From: Faecalicatena fissicatena
Lineage (GTDB): Bacteria > Bacillota > Clostridia > Lachnospirales > Lachnospiraceae
DNA: 42,338 nt
Direction of reading: 5' to 3'
NCBI GenBank assembly: GCA_001028025.1
Contig: LDAQ01000054.1
Span: forward strand, 1 to 42,338
The notes under the pieces were generated by a model that was given only the letters and a program-made list of their open reading frames with translations, searched no databases and was not told the DNA's origin. Of this stretch, positions 7,759 to 16,315 are shown piece after piece (position 1 is the first letter of the stretch; each line of letters opens with the position of its first letter). The position numbers and the translations under genes are program-made.

Positions 7759-9477
7759 ATGAGACAGATTTCAGGAAACAAATTATTGGTTAAGGCGCTG
7801 AAGGAAGAGGGGGTAGACACCCTATTCGGCTATCCGGGGGCGTGTACAATTGATCTCAGCGACGAGCTGTATAAACAGGACGATATCCGGGTGATTCTTC
7901 CGAGACATGAGCAGGCCCTCGTGCATGAGGCGGATGCCTATGCGAGGACGACGGGAAAGGTTGGCGTGTGCCTGGTTACAAGCGGACCGGGGGCAACAAA
8001 CCTGGTAACCGGACTTGCAACGGCCAATTATGACAGTGTACCGCTTGTCTGCTTCACGGGACAGGTGGCCAGACATTTGATTGGAAATGACGCGTTCCAG
8101 GAAGTAGATATCGTAGGCATTACAAGAAGTATCACAAAATACGGAGTGACGGTCCGCAGAAGAGAAGATCTGGGACGGATCATCAAAGAGGCCTTTTACA
8201 TCGCAAGCACTGGTAAGCCGGGGCCGGTACTGATAGATCTGCCGAAAGATGTGCTTGCCGAGCTGGGCAGTCCCGAGTATCCGGCAGAGGTCAACATCCG
8301 CGGGTACAAGCCGAATACAAGTGTCCATATCGGACAGCTGAAAAAGGCAATCAAGATGCTGAATAAGGCGGACAAGCCGCTCTTCCTTGCGGGAGGCGGT
8401 GTAAACATTGCCAGAGCCAACAATTTATTTACAGAGGTTGCGGAGAAGACGAATGTACCGGTAATTACGACCGTTATGGGCCGCGGTGCAATTCCGACCA
8501 ACCATCCTTTATATATCGGCAATCTGGGCATGCACGGAGCCTATGCTGCCAACATGGCGGTCAGCGAGTGCGACCTCCTTTTCTCCATAGGAACCAGATT
8601 TAATGACCGTATTACCGGAAAGCTCCATGCTTTTGCCCCGAATGCACAGATCGTGCATATTGATATTGATACAGCTGCAATTTCCAGAAACATCCATGTA
8701 GATATTCCAATCGTAGCGGATGCAAAGGAAGCCATCCTGAAAATGAAAGAATACGTTGAACCATGCGATACGGCAGAGTGGCTGGATCATATCAGTGAAT
8801 GGAAGACCGGCCATCCTCTGGACATGAAGAAGCATGCGGAGATGGGACCGAAAGATATCATAGATGAGATCAACCGCCAGTTTGATGAGGCGATTATCGT
8901 AACAGACGTGGGACAGCATCAGATGTTTGCGGCACAGTATGTGGAGATCACAGAGAAGAAACGGATCATCATGTCCGGCGGGCTTGGAACGATGGGATAC
9001 GGTTTTCCGGGTGCAATCGGAGCAAAGCTGGGCAATCCGGATACGCCGGTTATCGCAATTTCCGGTGACGGGGGCATGCAGATGAATATCCAGGAATTTG
9101 CAACCGCAGTGCTCGAGGAACTGCCGGTGATCCTCTGTGTATTCAACAATGCTTACCTTGGCATGGTACGGCAGTGGCAGAAACTGTTCTACGGCAAGCG
9201 ATACGGCATGACGAACCTGCGTTCCGGAGCACTTTTCAGAAGATCTGACGGAAAAGAGATGCCGGAATATACACCGAATTTCGTAAAACTGGCAGAGAGT
9301 TATGGAGCAAAAGGAATCAGGGTTACCGGGACAGAAGGTATTGCTGCGGCATTTGAAGAGGCTAAGAAGAATACCAAAACCCCGACTTTAATCGAATTTA
9401 TCATTGACCAGGAAGAAATGGTATTCCCGATGATCCAGCCGGGCGGAACTCTGGAAGAAATGATTGTGGACTGTTAA
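7759..9477 (+). CDS. ilvB: Acetolactate synthase, large (catalytic) subunit
   Basis: Condenses two pyruvates (valine/leucine) or pyruvate and 2-oxobutyrate (isoleucine), using thiamine diphosphate, Mg2+ and FAD. 572 residues, typical. RHEQALVHEADAYAR contains the glutamate that activates the thiazolium. The C-terminal half has the ThDP motif beginning GDGGMQMN and ending VFNNAYLGMVRQWQ. The central domain has GGGVNIARANN. Ribosome binding site AAGGAGG at 7745-7751 with 7-base spacing. Under the T-box leader and 20 bases upstream of its regulatory subunit. ilvC, ilvD and leu genes are not in the window. Confidence 0.95.
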   Translation: MRQISGNKLLVKALKEEGVDTLFGYPGACTIDLSDELYKQDDIRVILPRHEQALVHEADAYARTTGKVGVCLVTSGPGATNLVTGLATANYDSVPLVCFTGQVARHLIGNDAFQEVDIVGITRSITKYGVTVRRREDLGRIIKEAFYIASTGKPGPVLIDLPKDVLAELGSPEYPAEVNIRGYKPNTSVHIGQLKKAIKMLNKADKPLFLAGGGVNIARANNLFTEVAEKTNVPVITTVMGRGAIPTNHPLYIGNLGMHGAYAANMAVSECDLLFSIGTRFNDRITGKLHAFAPNAQIVHIDIDTAAISRNIHVDIPIVADAKEAILKMKEYVEPCDTAEWLDHISEWKTGHPLDMKKHAEMGPKDIIDEINRQFDEAIIVTDVGQHQMFAAQYVEITEKKRIIMSGGLGTMGYGFPGAIGAKLGNPDTPVIAISGDGGMQMNIQEFATAVLEELPVILCVFNNAYLGMVRQWQKLFYGKRYGMTNLRSGALFRRSDGKEMPEYTPNFVKLAESYGAKGIRVTGTEGIAAAFEEAKKNTKTPTLIEFIIDQEEMVFPMIQPGGTLEEMIVDC

Positions 9478-9497
9478 AAGAGAAGGGAGAGAAGCAG

Positions 9498-10007
9498 ATG
9501 GAAAACAATACAAAAAAAAGATGGATCTCATTATATGTGGAAAACCAGGTGGGTGTCCTGTCTAAAATATCCGGCTTATTTTCCGGAAAGTCCTATAATC
9601 TGGACAGCCTTACGGTGGGGACTACAGAGGACCCGACTATTTCCAGAATGACGATAGCCACCGTCAGCGACGATGAGACATTTGAGCAGATTAAAAAACA
9701 GCTGAACCGCCTGGTGGAGGTAATCAAGGTCATTGATTTTACAGATATTTTTGTCAGGATGAAGGAAATTTTATATGTTAAGGTCAGAAAATGTACATCG
9801 GAAGATAAAGTAGAGCTTTTTCAGATTGCGGAAACATTTAAGGCGAGAGTTATCGACTACGGAAAAGACAGCCTGCTTCTGGAATTTGTCCAGACTGCCA
9901 CAAAAAATGATGCAGTAATTAAGCTCATGAAAGAAGAGTTTAAGAATATCGAAGTTGTGCGCGGGGGCAGTGTAGGCATAGAATCCGTCAACATAATGGA
10001 GCGTTAA
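9498..10007 (+). CDS. ilvN: Acetolactate synthase, small (regulatory) subunit
   Basis: 169 residues, the usual length. The N-terminal ACT domain (ISLYVENQVGVLSKISGLFSGK, then DSLTVGTTEDPTISRMTI) binds valine in characterised homologues. The C-terminal domain (LYVKVRKCTSEDKVELFQIAETFKARVIDY) is the ALS small-subunit domain that contacts the catalytic subunit. Directly after ilvB, so translated from the same T-box-controlled message. Confidence 0.95.
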   Translation: MENNTKKRWISLYVENQVGVLSKISGLFSGKSYNLDSLTVGTTEDPTISRMTIATVSDDETFEQIKKQLNRLVEVIKVIDFTDIFVRMKEILYVKVRKCTSEDKVELFQIAETFKARVIDYGKDSLLLEFVQTATKNDAVIKLMKEEFKNIEVVRGGSVGIESVNIMER

Positions 10008-10105
10008 GGCGTTTAAAGCTTTAAAACCTTTAAAACCTGCGGCAGGCTGCCGGGCTTTGAATCGGCAGCGGCTCATAGGGAAGAGTATAAAAACAGAGCG
10101 CACTC

Positions 10106-10134
10106 TTGAATTTTGACGGGAGAAGTATTATAAT
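10106..10134 (+). promoter_or_regulatory. Promoter of ilvE
   Basis: TTGAAT (10106-10111), 17-base spacer, TATAAT (10129-10134). It lies about 55 bases before the ilvE start codon, so ilvE can be expressed independently of the T-box. No T-box sequence is seen between this promoter and ilvE. Confidence 0.7.
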
Positions 10135-10188
10135 TGGCTCATAAACAGTTATTTGCTGAGTGAAAGCAGAGGATCGGAGGAGTTACAG

Positions 10189-11214
10189 ATGGATAAGAAA
10201 AACATTGACTGGGAGAACCTGGGGTTTAGCTATATCACCACGGACAAGAGATATGTAGCGAACTTTAAGGATGGAAAATGGGATGAAGGCGGACTGATTG
10301 ATGACCCCAATATCACAATGAACGAGTGTGCAGGTGTCCTGCAGTATGCGCAGACAATCTTTGAAGGAATGAAAGCATATACAACAGAGGACGGACATAT
10401 TGTAACTTTCCGGCCTGACTTAAACGCACAGCGTATGGTAGATTCTGCGAAAAGGCTGGAGATGCCTGCATTTCCTGCTGAGCGTTTTGTAGAAGCTGTG
10501 GAGCAGACGGTCAGGGCAAATGCGGCTTATGTTCCGCCTTATGGATCAGGAGCAACCCTGTATGTCAGACCATATATGTTCGGTATTAATCCGGTAATTG
10601 GCGTAAAACCGGCTGACGAGTATCAGTTCCGTGTATTTACAACACCGGTAGGCCCATACTTTAAAGGCGGCGTAAAGCCTCTCACTCTGTGTGTTTCTGA
10701 TTTCGACCGTGCAGCACCGCGCGGAACCGGACATATCAAGGCCGGACTGAATTATGCCATGAGCCTTCATGCGATCGTGACAGCCCATGCCAATGGTTTT
10801 GATGAGAATATATATCTGGATTCTGCAACAAGGACCAAAGTAGAGGAGACAGGCGGAGCAAACTTTATCTTTGTCACAAAGGATAACAAGGTTGTGACAC
10901 CGCACTCTGACACGATCCTGCCGTCTATTACCAGACGTTCCCTGCTCTATGTGGCTGAGCATTATCTCGGATTGGAAGTACAAGAGAGAGATGTATATCT
11001 GGAGGAAGTAAAAGACTTTGCAGAATGTGGCCTCTGCGGAACCGCAGCAGTCATCTCCCCGGTTGGAAAGATTATCGACCATGGAAAAGAAATCTGTCTT
11101 CCAAGCGGTATGGAAAAGATGGGACCGACTATTCAGAAACTGTATGACACACTGACAGGTATTCAAATGGGACATATAGAAGCTCCTGAGGGCTGGATTA
11201 GGGTGATCGAATAG
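10189..11214 (+). CDS. ilvE: Branched-chain amino acid aminotransferase
   Basis: PLP-dependent fold-type IV transaminase moving the amino group between glutamate and the branched 2-oxo acids, the last step of Val/Leu/Ile synthesis. 341 residues, the length of the longer BCAT2-like form rather than the ~308-residue E. coli IlvE. The PLP lysine lies in GHIKAGLNYA; EETGGANFIFV and CGTAAVISPVG are the other conserved blocks. An upstream in-frame TTG (10153) exists, but GGAGGAG at 10176-10182 fits the ATG at 10189. It completes the pathway branch begun by ilvBN. Confidence 0.94.
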   Translation: MDKKNIDWENLGFSYITTDKRYVANFKDGKWDEGGLIDDPNITMNECAGVLQYAQTIFEGMKAYTTEDGHIVTFRPDLNAQRMVDSAKRLEMPAFPAERFVEAVEQTVRANAAYVPPYGSGATLYVRPYMFGINPVIGVKPADEYQFRVFTTPVGPYFKGGVKPLTLCVSDFDRAAPRGTGHIKAGLNYAMSLHAIVTAHANGFDENIYLDSATRTKVEETGGANFIFVTKDNKVVTPHSDTILPSITRRSLLYVAEHYLGLEVQERDVYLEEVKDFAECGLCGTAAVISPVGKIIDHGKEICLPSGMEKMGPTIQKLYDTLTGIQMGHIEAPEGWIRVIE

Positions 11215-11272
11215 ACAGGAGAGTATCCTGTAATTCTTAATATGGCAGGTGTTTTTTACGGCACGAAAAGAA

Positions 11273-11307
11273 TGCCCGTTCCTTTCACTTTCTGAGAGAA
11301 ACGGGCA
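11273..11307. terminator. Bidirectional terminator between ilvE and the epimerase-like gene
   Basis: Perfect 8-bp stem TGCCCGTT / AACGGGCA (11273-11280, 11300-11307) with an extended A/T-rich loop. On the minus strand it is followed by TTCTTTT, on the plus strand by CTTATTAT. It lies between two converging genes. Confidence 0.65.
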
Positions 11308-11359
11308 CTTATTATACGATTTTTTGCTGTCTTTGGATGTCCGCCGTTCCCTTAAATTA

Positions 11360-12235
11360 CTATCGGATGTGGATGCACCATTCTTTCCTGCAGGAACTGC
11401 CGGCGGCCAGAGAGATCAGATCTTCCTGTTTTTCTATGTCTTCGACAACCTCCTTTCGGGAAGGGAGCGAGCTCCATGGTTCTATGCACACATAATCCAC
11501 CTCAGCCCTCGGAAAATGCCAGAGTCCAAGGTATGAAAAGTCCCCGAATTCTACTTCGATTAAACGTTCAGAAACTGCGGATACTAATTGGATCTTAGAT
11601 CCTGCATCTTTCAGGATAAGCGCATCGTTATCGAACAGGCTGTGACGGAGGGGAAGGGTATTGCCGGGGTGCAGTTCAAGCGGCTTATCTTTTCCGGTTA
11701 CAAAGCAGTCATCTGTGAAAATCAATTGATTTGGTGAGCAGTCCGGGGCAAACTGAAGAATATAATCATCGAATTTCTCATTCTTTACAAATGGTACGTT
11801 GAACCCCGGATGTCCGCCTACGCCAAAATACATGGTTTCGCTCCCTGTATTCTCTGTCAGATATGTAATGTTAAGCCGGTTTCCACTCAGTTCATAAATA
11901 ATAGAAAATCGAAAAGAAAAGGGGTATTGCTTTCTTGTTGCCTCATTGTCTTCCAGCGTCATTACCAGTCTGTCTTCCGTATGCTCCGCACAGAGCATCT
12001 CGGAGTCCTTCAAAAATCCGTGGATGTCCATATGATAGGTGTTTTCCCTGTAAACATATTTCCCTTCGGTAAGCCTTGCGATGTAGGGAAAAAGGTTCGG
12101 CGCGTGATCCGCCCAGGTGGCAGCATCGCCCTGCCAGAGGTACTCTGTGCCGTCCGGGGTGCGGATGGACTGCAGTTCCCCGCCCAGTGAGGAAACTGTA
12201 GCGCTTAAAAATTGGTTGCGGATTGTGTGATTCAT
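11360..12235 (-). CDS. Aldose 1-epimerase-like protein (LacX type)
   Basis: 291 residues of the galactose-mutarotase fold. Seen: SSLGGELQSIRTPDGTEYLW at the start, then FPYIARLTEGKY, the strand MDIHGFLKD with the conserved His, GVGGHPGFNVPF with the second His, and late acidic residues VEFGDF. These match the LacX/aldose-1-epimerase family, which interconverts alpha and beta sugar anomers. It is followed in its operon direction by the bidirectional terminator and preceded by the LacI gene (22-base gap), so it belongs to the sugar locus. Exact sugar unknown. Confidence 0.82.
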   Translation of the reverse strand: MNHTIRNQFLSATVSSLGGELQSIRTPDGTEYLWQGDAATWADHAPNLFPYIARLTEGKYVYRENTYHMDIHGFLKDSEMLCAEHTEDRLVMTLEDNEATRKQYPFSFRFSIIYELSGNRLNITYLTENTGSETMYFGVGGHPGFNVPFVKNEKFDDYILQFAPDCSPNQLIFTDDCFVTGKDKPLELHPGNTLPLRHSLFDNDALILKDAGSKIQLVSAVSERLIEVEFGDFSYLGLWHFPRAEVDYVCIEPWSSLPSRKEVVEDIEKQEDLISLAAGSSCRKEWCIHIR

Positions 12236-12257
12236 AAAATATGGTCCTCCTTCATCA

Positions 12258-13322
12258 TCAGATTTCTCTGAAAAGTTCTGTCTGCAGTGTTTCGTTCATA
12301 TAATATTTGGCATTTGAGGCGACGACAACTTCCAGTTTATTATACATCAGTGAGCTGGATGGATATATTTTTTTATCCAGAAAACGGTGCAATATTTTTA
12401 CCGCAAAGTAACCCTGATTGAAGGGCTCATGACATATAGTGGCTGAGATTGAACTGTTCTTCAGCCGCATGAATATATCTTCGTTAAGATCGTAGCCTAT
12501 AATCACAGGGGCAGGTGTTAAATTCAGCGCCTGCACGGCATCGGCGGTTGGGACGAGTGCCGCGAGACTGACATAGATACCCTGGAAATCCGGCATATCT
12601 GAAAGCAGTTTTATCAAAGATTCGTAAACACCGGACCCATCGCGGTTGAAACGTTCGATGCGTTTGATATTCAGATTCTCGTGCTGAGAGAGCTCCTTGC
12701 GGAACCCCGTGATTCTCTGTTCGATGGAATGAACGGAATCTTTGAGCGTCAGCACCAGGATATCTGAAGGACCCGGAAGAAAACGGGAAAACAGTTCGCC
12801 GGCAAGGATTCCGGACTGGATGTAGTCGCATCCGATATAGCACAGCTGGTTGGCGGTCGGGATCTCTACGTTGATGATCACAACAGGGAATCCGCTGTTG
12901 GAGAGACGGTCGATTTCACTGGCCAGCATCTGCGGGTCATTGGGAGCGATGGCGATACCGTGATATCCCTTTTGAGGCAGAGTGCGTATGAGTTCGAGCT
13001 GCTCTTCCGGTTTCAGGATATCTGTGACAAAATAGTCCACGATAACTCCCTGTGAGGCCAAATCATTCTTTGCGGTATTGACTCCGTTCTCTACCTGTGC
13101 CCAAAAGAAAGAAGGTTTGGAAAATACAATGACCGCGATGCGGAATTCTTTTTTCATAACAAGAGAGCGTGCAGTCTCATTTGGTGTATAATTCAATTCT
13201 TTTAACGCATCCAGTACCTTCTGCCGTGTTTCCGGCTTGACGTTTGGATGATTATTGAGAACCCGGCTTACGGTTCCTCTTGAAATTCCCAGCCTTTCTG
13301 CTATTTCTGAGGTTGTCATCAT
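12258..13322 (-). CDS. LacI-family transcriptional regulator
   Basis: 354 residues. The N-terminal HTH (TTSEIAERLGISRGTVSRVLNNHPNVKPETR) and hinge LNYTPNETARSLV are classic LacI. The remaining ~290 residues are a periplasmic-binding-protein-type sugar-binding core resembling the D-ribose/D-galactose group (IAVIVFSKPSFFWAQVENGV, IAPNDPQ, VIIGYDLNEDI). Divergent from the ABC importer, whose promoter carries a CG-centred palindrome just after the start site; the likely role is local repressor relieved by the transported sugar. Probably the first gene of a two-gene operon with the epimerase-like gene. Confidence 0.92.
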   Translation of the reverse strand: MMTTSEIAERLGISRGTVSRVLNNHPNVKPETRQKVLDALKELNYTPNETARSLVMKKEFRIAVIVFSKPSFFWAQVENGVNTAKNDLASQGVIVDYFVTDILKPEEQLELIRTLPQKGYHGIAIAPNDPQMLASEIDRLSNSGFPVVIINVEIPTANQLCYIGCDYIQSGILAGELFSRFLPGPSDILVLTLKDSVHSIEQRITGFRKELSQHENLNIKRIERFNRDGSGVYESLIKLLSDMPDFQGIYVSLAALVPTADAVQALNLTPAPVIIGYDLNEDIFMRLKNSSISATICHEPFNQGYFAVKILHRFLDKKIYPSSSLMYNKLEVVVASNAKYYMNETLQTELFREI

Positions 13323-13470
13323 AAACTCCTTTTCTTTATTCCTGCAGGCAGCCGGCCAAAGTCAAGCTTGTTTCATCTTGGCAGCCGCTGTGGGAGACAT
13401 GTACCCCACAGTTCGCTGTGCTGCAAATTTGATGCTCTATAGCTTGCTGCAGGGTCTTTGACTATACTGC

Positions 13471-13487
13471 TTGTTACATTGTAACAA
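13471..13487. promoter_or_regulatory. Palindrome TTGTTACATTGTAACAA, possible operator on the LacI side
   Basis: Perfect 8-bp inverted repeat about one central T, 149 bases before the LacI start codon. Its symmetry (odd centre) differs from the CG-centred site at 13784, so if bound it may serve another regulator or be a degenerate second site. Confidence 0.4.
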
Positions 13488-13742
13488 ATAAACACTCTAA
13501 AATCAATCAAACTAATAAAAGTAATTACATATTTTCCCAATATACAGTAAAAATTTGACTTCACAGGGCGTTAATATTTAAAGCCCGTTTATGTTGAATG
13601 TTACACTGAATTACAAAAACGTTACTTATGTCTAATGTGAGCATAACATTTGTAATATATTTGGTCAATAGATATCTTACTGATTTGTTGAAATGACGAA
13701 AAAATGAAATAATAATTGGTAAATATGCACATAAATAACTCG

Positions 13743-13771
13743 TTGACAAAGGATAATGTGTGCGGTATGAT
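13743..13771 (+). promoter_or_regulatory. Promoter of the sugar ABC/glycosidase operon
   Basis: TTGACA (13743-13748), 17-base spacer, TATGAT (13766-13771). Predicted start at about 13778, giving a short leader of about 60 bases. Confidence 0.8.
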
Positions 13772-13783
13772 TGAAATAACAAA

Positions 13784-13797
13784 TGTACACGTGTACA
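13784..13797. promoter_or_regulatory. LacI-type operator TGTACACGTGTACA
   Basis: Perfect 14-bp palindrome with the central CG typical of LacI-family operators, 12 bases after the -10 box. A repressor here would block initiation or early elongation. Binding by the divergent LacI protein is inferred. Confidence 0.75.
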
Positions 13798-13836
13798 TAA
13801 AACCAAAAACAATGTACAGGAGAAAGGAAAAGAGAT

Positions 13837-15252
13837 ATGAAAATGAAAAAGATTTGTGGAATGCTGCTGGTGGTCGTATTGGCAGCAGGGAGTCTGGCAG
13901 GATGCGGATCAGGAGCGAAGCAGGAAGAACCGGTAAAAAAAGACGCAGCAAAACAAGAGGACAGCAAAGAGAAGCTGGAAGTGTTCGGCGATAACCTGAA
14001 GTATGATCCTAATGTGGAGATTGCCGGCGGAGAGGACGTAACTTTAAACTTCTGGGTGCCGGCAGCATGGGAGGAGTATTATACGAAGTGGAGTAGTGAG
14101 TATTCAAAAATACATCCGAATGTGAGCTTTGAATTTACAATCACTTCCTTTGACGATCACTGGAAGAAGGTTCCCATGGCGATACAGTCAAAAAGCGGCC
14201 CGGACATTTTCTGGATGCATAATAGTGTGAATGAAATCATGCTTCCTCATATGGAGGCCCTGCCTGAAGATAAATTCCCTATTGACCAGGTGAAGGCGGA
14301 TTTTCGTAATGTAGAGGCTAATATAGTGGATGGAAAACTCTACTATGTTGATATGGGTCTGATGACAGGAGTTATCTTCTATAATAAAGACATCTGGGAA
14401 GAAGCAGGGCTGACGGATGCCGACATTCCGAAAAACTGGGATGATTTCCGCGAAATTGCAAAACAGCTGACTGTAAAAGATGACAAAGGAAATATACAGG
14501 TAGCCGGTTTTAATACGAATAATGCAGAATACATCTGGGTTGACCTAATGTATCAGCAGGGAAAATGGTTATTTGGCCCGGATGAAGAAACACCGGTGTT
14601 TGAATCTAAAGAAGCATTGAATGCCGCACAGCTCATGTACGATATTTATAATACGGACGGCAGCGGAAGCGGAACACAGCCCAAGGGCGAAGAGGCCTTT
14701 GCAAATGGCAAGGCTGCAATGATTTACTGCTGGGGATGGGCAAGCAACTACTTCAAATCCAATTTCCCGGACTTAAACTATGGCGCATTTGCACTTCCGG
14801 TATTTGATGAAAACAGCTTCCCGGCATATGGAAGAACAAACGGAGATGTATCCGTAGGCGTCAGCAAATATGCGGACGACGCAAAAAAAGAAGCCGCGCT
14901 TGATTTCGTATTATATCAGATGTGCAATGACGATATGATTATCGAATATGATGTCTTTGACGGAATGGCTCCTTCCAAATACTCCCTGTCAGATCACCCC
15001 TCTATTCAGGAAGAGCCTGTATTAAAGGTAGAAGCCGAGATGCTGGATAAATCAATCTGGCCGGGAGCGGTTCCGGATAATTACTTCAGCGATATCCAGA
15101 AATATATTGGACAGTCTATCCTGGTAAATAAAACAGAGCCCGCAAAGGCACTGGAGGAAGCGGCAAAGATGGTTCCGGAAGGGCTGAAAGGCAGGAATTT
15201 CAAGACAGTAGAGCGCAAAGCGGCGGTTGCCGATGAAATGTCCGATCAGTAA
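13837..15252 (+). CDS. Sugar ABC importer, solute-binding lipoprotein
   Basis: 471 residues. Signal peptide with lipobox LAGC (Cys at about residue 23) followed by a charged, Lys/Glu-rich linker. The body is an extracellular solute-binding protein family 1 (CUT1) lobe pair: NFWVPAAWEEYYTKW near the start, GPDIFWMHNS, VIFYNKDIWEEAGL, and late GKAAMIYCWGW. CUT1 proteins usually bind oligosaccharides or glycosides. Ribosome binding site AGGAG at 13817-13821 with a second purine-rich stretch nearer the ATG. First gene of the operon under the LacI operator. No ATPase is encoded here, so a shared MsmK/UgpC-type ATPase from elsewhere is expected. Confidence 0.92.
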   Translation: MKMKKICGMLLVVVLAAGSLAGCGSGAKQEEPVKKDAAKQEDSKEKLEVFGDNLKYDPNVEIAGGEDVTLNFWVPAAWEEYYTKWSSEYSKIHPNVSFEFTITSFDDHWKKVPMAIQSKSGPDIFWMHNSVNEIMLPHMEALPEDKFPIDQVKADFRNVEANIVDGKLYYVDMGLMTGVIFYNKDIWEEAGLTDADIPKNWDDFREIAKQLTVKDDKGNIQVAGFNTNNAEYIWVDLMYQQGKWLFGPDEETPVFESKEALNAAQLMYDIYNTDGSGSGTQPKGEEAFANGKAAMIYCWGWASNYFKSNFPDLNYGAFALPVFDENSFPAYGRTNGDVSVGVSKYADDAKKEAALDFVLYQMCNDDMIIEYDVFDGMAPSKYSLSDHPSIQEEPVLKVEAEMLDKSIWPGAVPDNYFSDIQKYIGQSILVNKTEPAKALEEAAKMVPEGLKGRNFKTVERKAAVADEMSDQ

Positions 15253-15300
15253 ACATAAGCCCTCCTGCAGGATATGAAGCATCAAATATGCGTCGCAGCG

Positions 15301-15330
15301 GGCTGCGGGGGATATGACATCCCGGCAGCC
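15301..15330 (+). promoter_or_regulatory. Strong intergenic stem-loop (1)
   Basis: Arms GGCTGCGGGGGAT (15301-15313) and ATCCCGGCAGCC (15319-15330): 12 bp with one bulged base and an ATGAC loop. No T run follows. It may protect the abundant upstream solute-binding message from 3' exonucleases, as intergenic hairpins do in malE-malF. Confidence 0.6.
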
Positions 15331-15381
15331 ACCGGGAACAGGGATGCCTGATCCCGGATCACTGCCCGCGGGAATAAAGTG

Positions 15382-15408
15382 ACGGGGCTGTGCGTACTTA
15401 AGCCCCGT
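15382..15408 (+). promoter_or_regulatory. Intergenic stem-loop (2) before the permease ribosome binding site
   Basis: Perfect 8-bp stem ACGGGGCT / AGCCCCGT with an 11-base loop, ending six bases before GGAGGA of the next gene. It may restrain translation of the permease or mark an mRNA processing end. Confidence 0.55.
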
Positions 15409-15426
15409 AATTATGGAGGAATGACT

Positions 15427-16305
15427 GTGAAGCCGAATAAAAAAATAACAAGTCAAAAAGTAATGATTACAGGGACCCTGGGACTTATGGCGGTTTTTTA
15501 CCTGGCATTTATGATTATACCGATTATTTATGCGTTTGTGGGGAGTTTCTGTAACTGGAATCCCATGATTGGTCAAATGGATTTTGTGGGTCTGGAAAAT
15601 TATAAGACAATGCTTGGTTCGACGGCCTTTCAGAAAGCATTGGTCAATACCCTGGTGTTTACCGTTGTAGTAACCCTTTTCAGAGTGGTGCTGGGAATGC
15701 TTCTGGCCGTGCTTATCGATTCTCTGGGGTTTTTAAAATCTTTTTTTCGAACGGTTTATTTCCTTCCGGTGGTTGCATCCATGGTTGCTATTTCCCTGGT
15801 GTGGGTATGGATATTTGAGCCGACCAGCGGAATTGCGAATCAGATACTGGGCTTTTTCGGGGGCCAGGGACTGGGCTGGCTCAAGGACCAGCATCTTGCT
15901 CTGCCCTCGATTATGATTACCACGATCTGGAAAGATGTTGGGTTTTCTATGGTATTTTATCTTGCGGGACTGAGCAATATCTCCACTTCGCTGTATGAGG
16001 CGGCAGATGTGGACGGTGCAAATATGATACAGAAATTCTTTAAAATACAGCTCCCCATGCTTTCATCCACCACGGTTCTGATCTCTGTTACCGGAATTAT
16101 CAGTAATCTGCAGATGTTTGACCAGGTGTTCATGATGACGGAGAAGGCAGGCCCGAATAACGCCACACTGACGGCTGTATATATGCTGTATGACGAGGCG
16201 TTTGTAAACTACAGGTTTGGAAATGCGGCGGTGATTGCCTTTGTGATTTTCCTGATTACTCTGGCGTTTTCGGTCATACAGATGAAAACGGAAAAGAAAA
16301 TATAG
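15427..16305 (+). CDS. Sugar ABC importer, permease 1 (MalF/UgpA type)
   Basis: About 292 residues. The start is taken as GTG 15427, because GGAGGA (15415-15420) touches the ATG at 15421 but stands six bases before this GTG. Six membrane segments are visible, with the loop FCNWNPMIGQMDFVGLENYKTM after the first. The cytoplasmic EAA motif reads LYEAADVDGANMIQKFFKIQLP, the site that docks the ATPase. Partner of the permease that follows 10 bases later. Confidence 0.93.
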   Translation: MKPNKKITSQKVMITGTLGLMAVFYLAFMIIPIIYAFVGSFCNWNPMIGQMDFVGLENYKTMLGSTAFQKALVNTLVFTVVVTLFRVVLGMLLAVLIDSLGFLKSFFRTVYFLPVVASMVAISLVWVWIFEPTSGIANQILGFFGGQGLGWLKDQHLALPSIMITTIWKDVGFSMVFYLAGLSNISTSLYEAADVDGANMIQKFFKIQLPMLSSTTVLISVTGIISNLQMFDQVFMMTEKAGPNNATLTAVYMLYDEAFVNYRFGNAAVIAFVIFLITLAFSVIQMKTEKKI

Positions 16306-16315
16306 GAGGCGGAGA

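Larger units (their letters stand above)
13323..13836. other. 514-base divergent regulatory region (LacI gene / sugar ABC operon)
   Basis: No credible gene. It holds two inverted repeats, CTGTGGG / CCCACAG at 13388-13411 and TTGTTACATTGTAACAA at 13471-13487, plus the promoter and operator of the importer at 13743-13797. The segment 13490-13740 is strongly A+T-rich. I found no convincing promoter for the LacI gene. Confidence 0.7.

Noticed and set aside
10040..10075. GCTGCCG / CGGCAGC stem after ilvN as a terminator
   Set aside because: Seven base pairs with no T run; not enough to call.
11249..11536. 95-codon plus-strand frame between ilvE and the epimerase-like gene
   Set aside because: It crosses the bidirectional terminator and overlaps the end of the minus-strand epimerase-like gene; no family motifs.
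13490..13740. Catabolite-repression (cre) site in the A+T-rich part of the sugar regulatory region
   Set aside because: No segment fits the cre consensus well enough; the only strong CG-centred palindrome is better explained by the local LacI protein.
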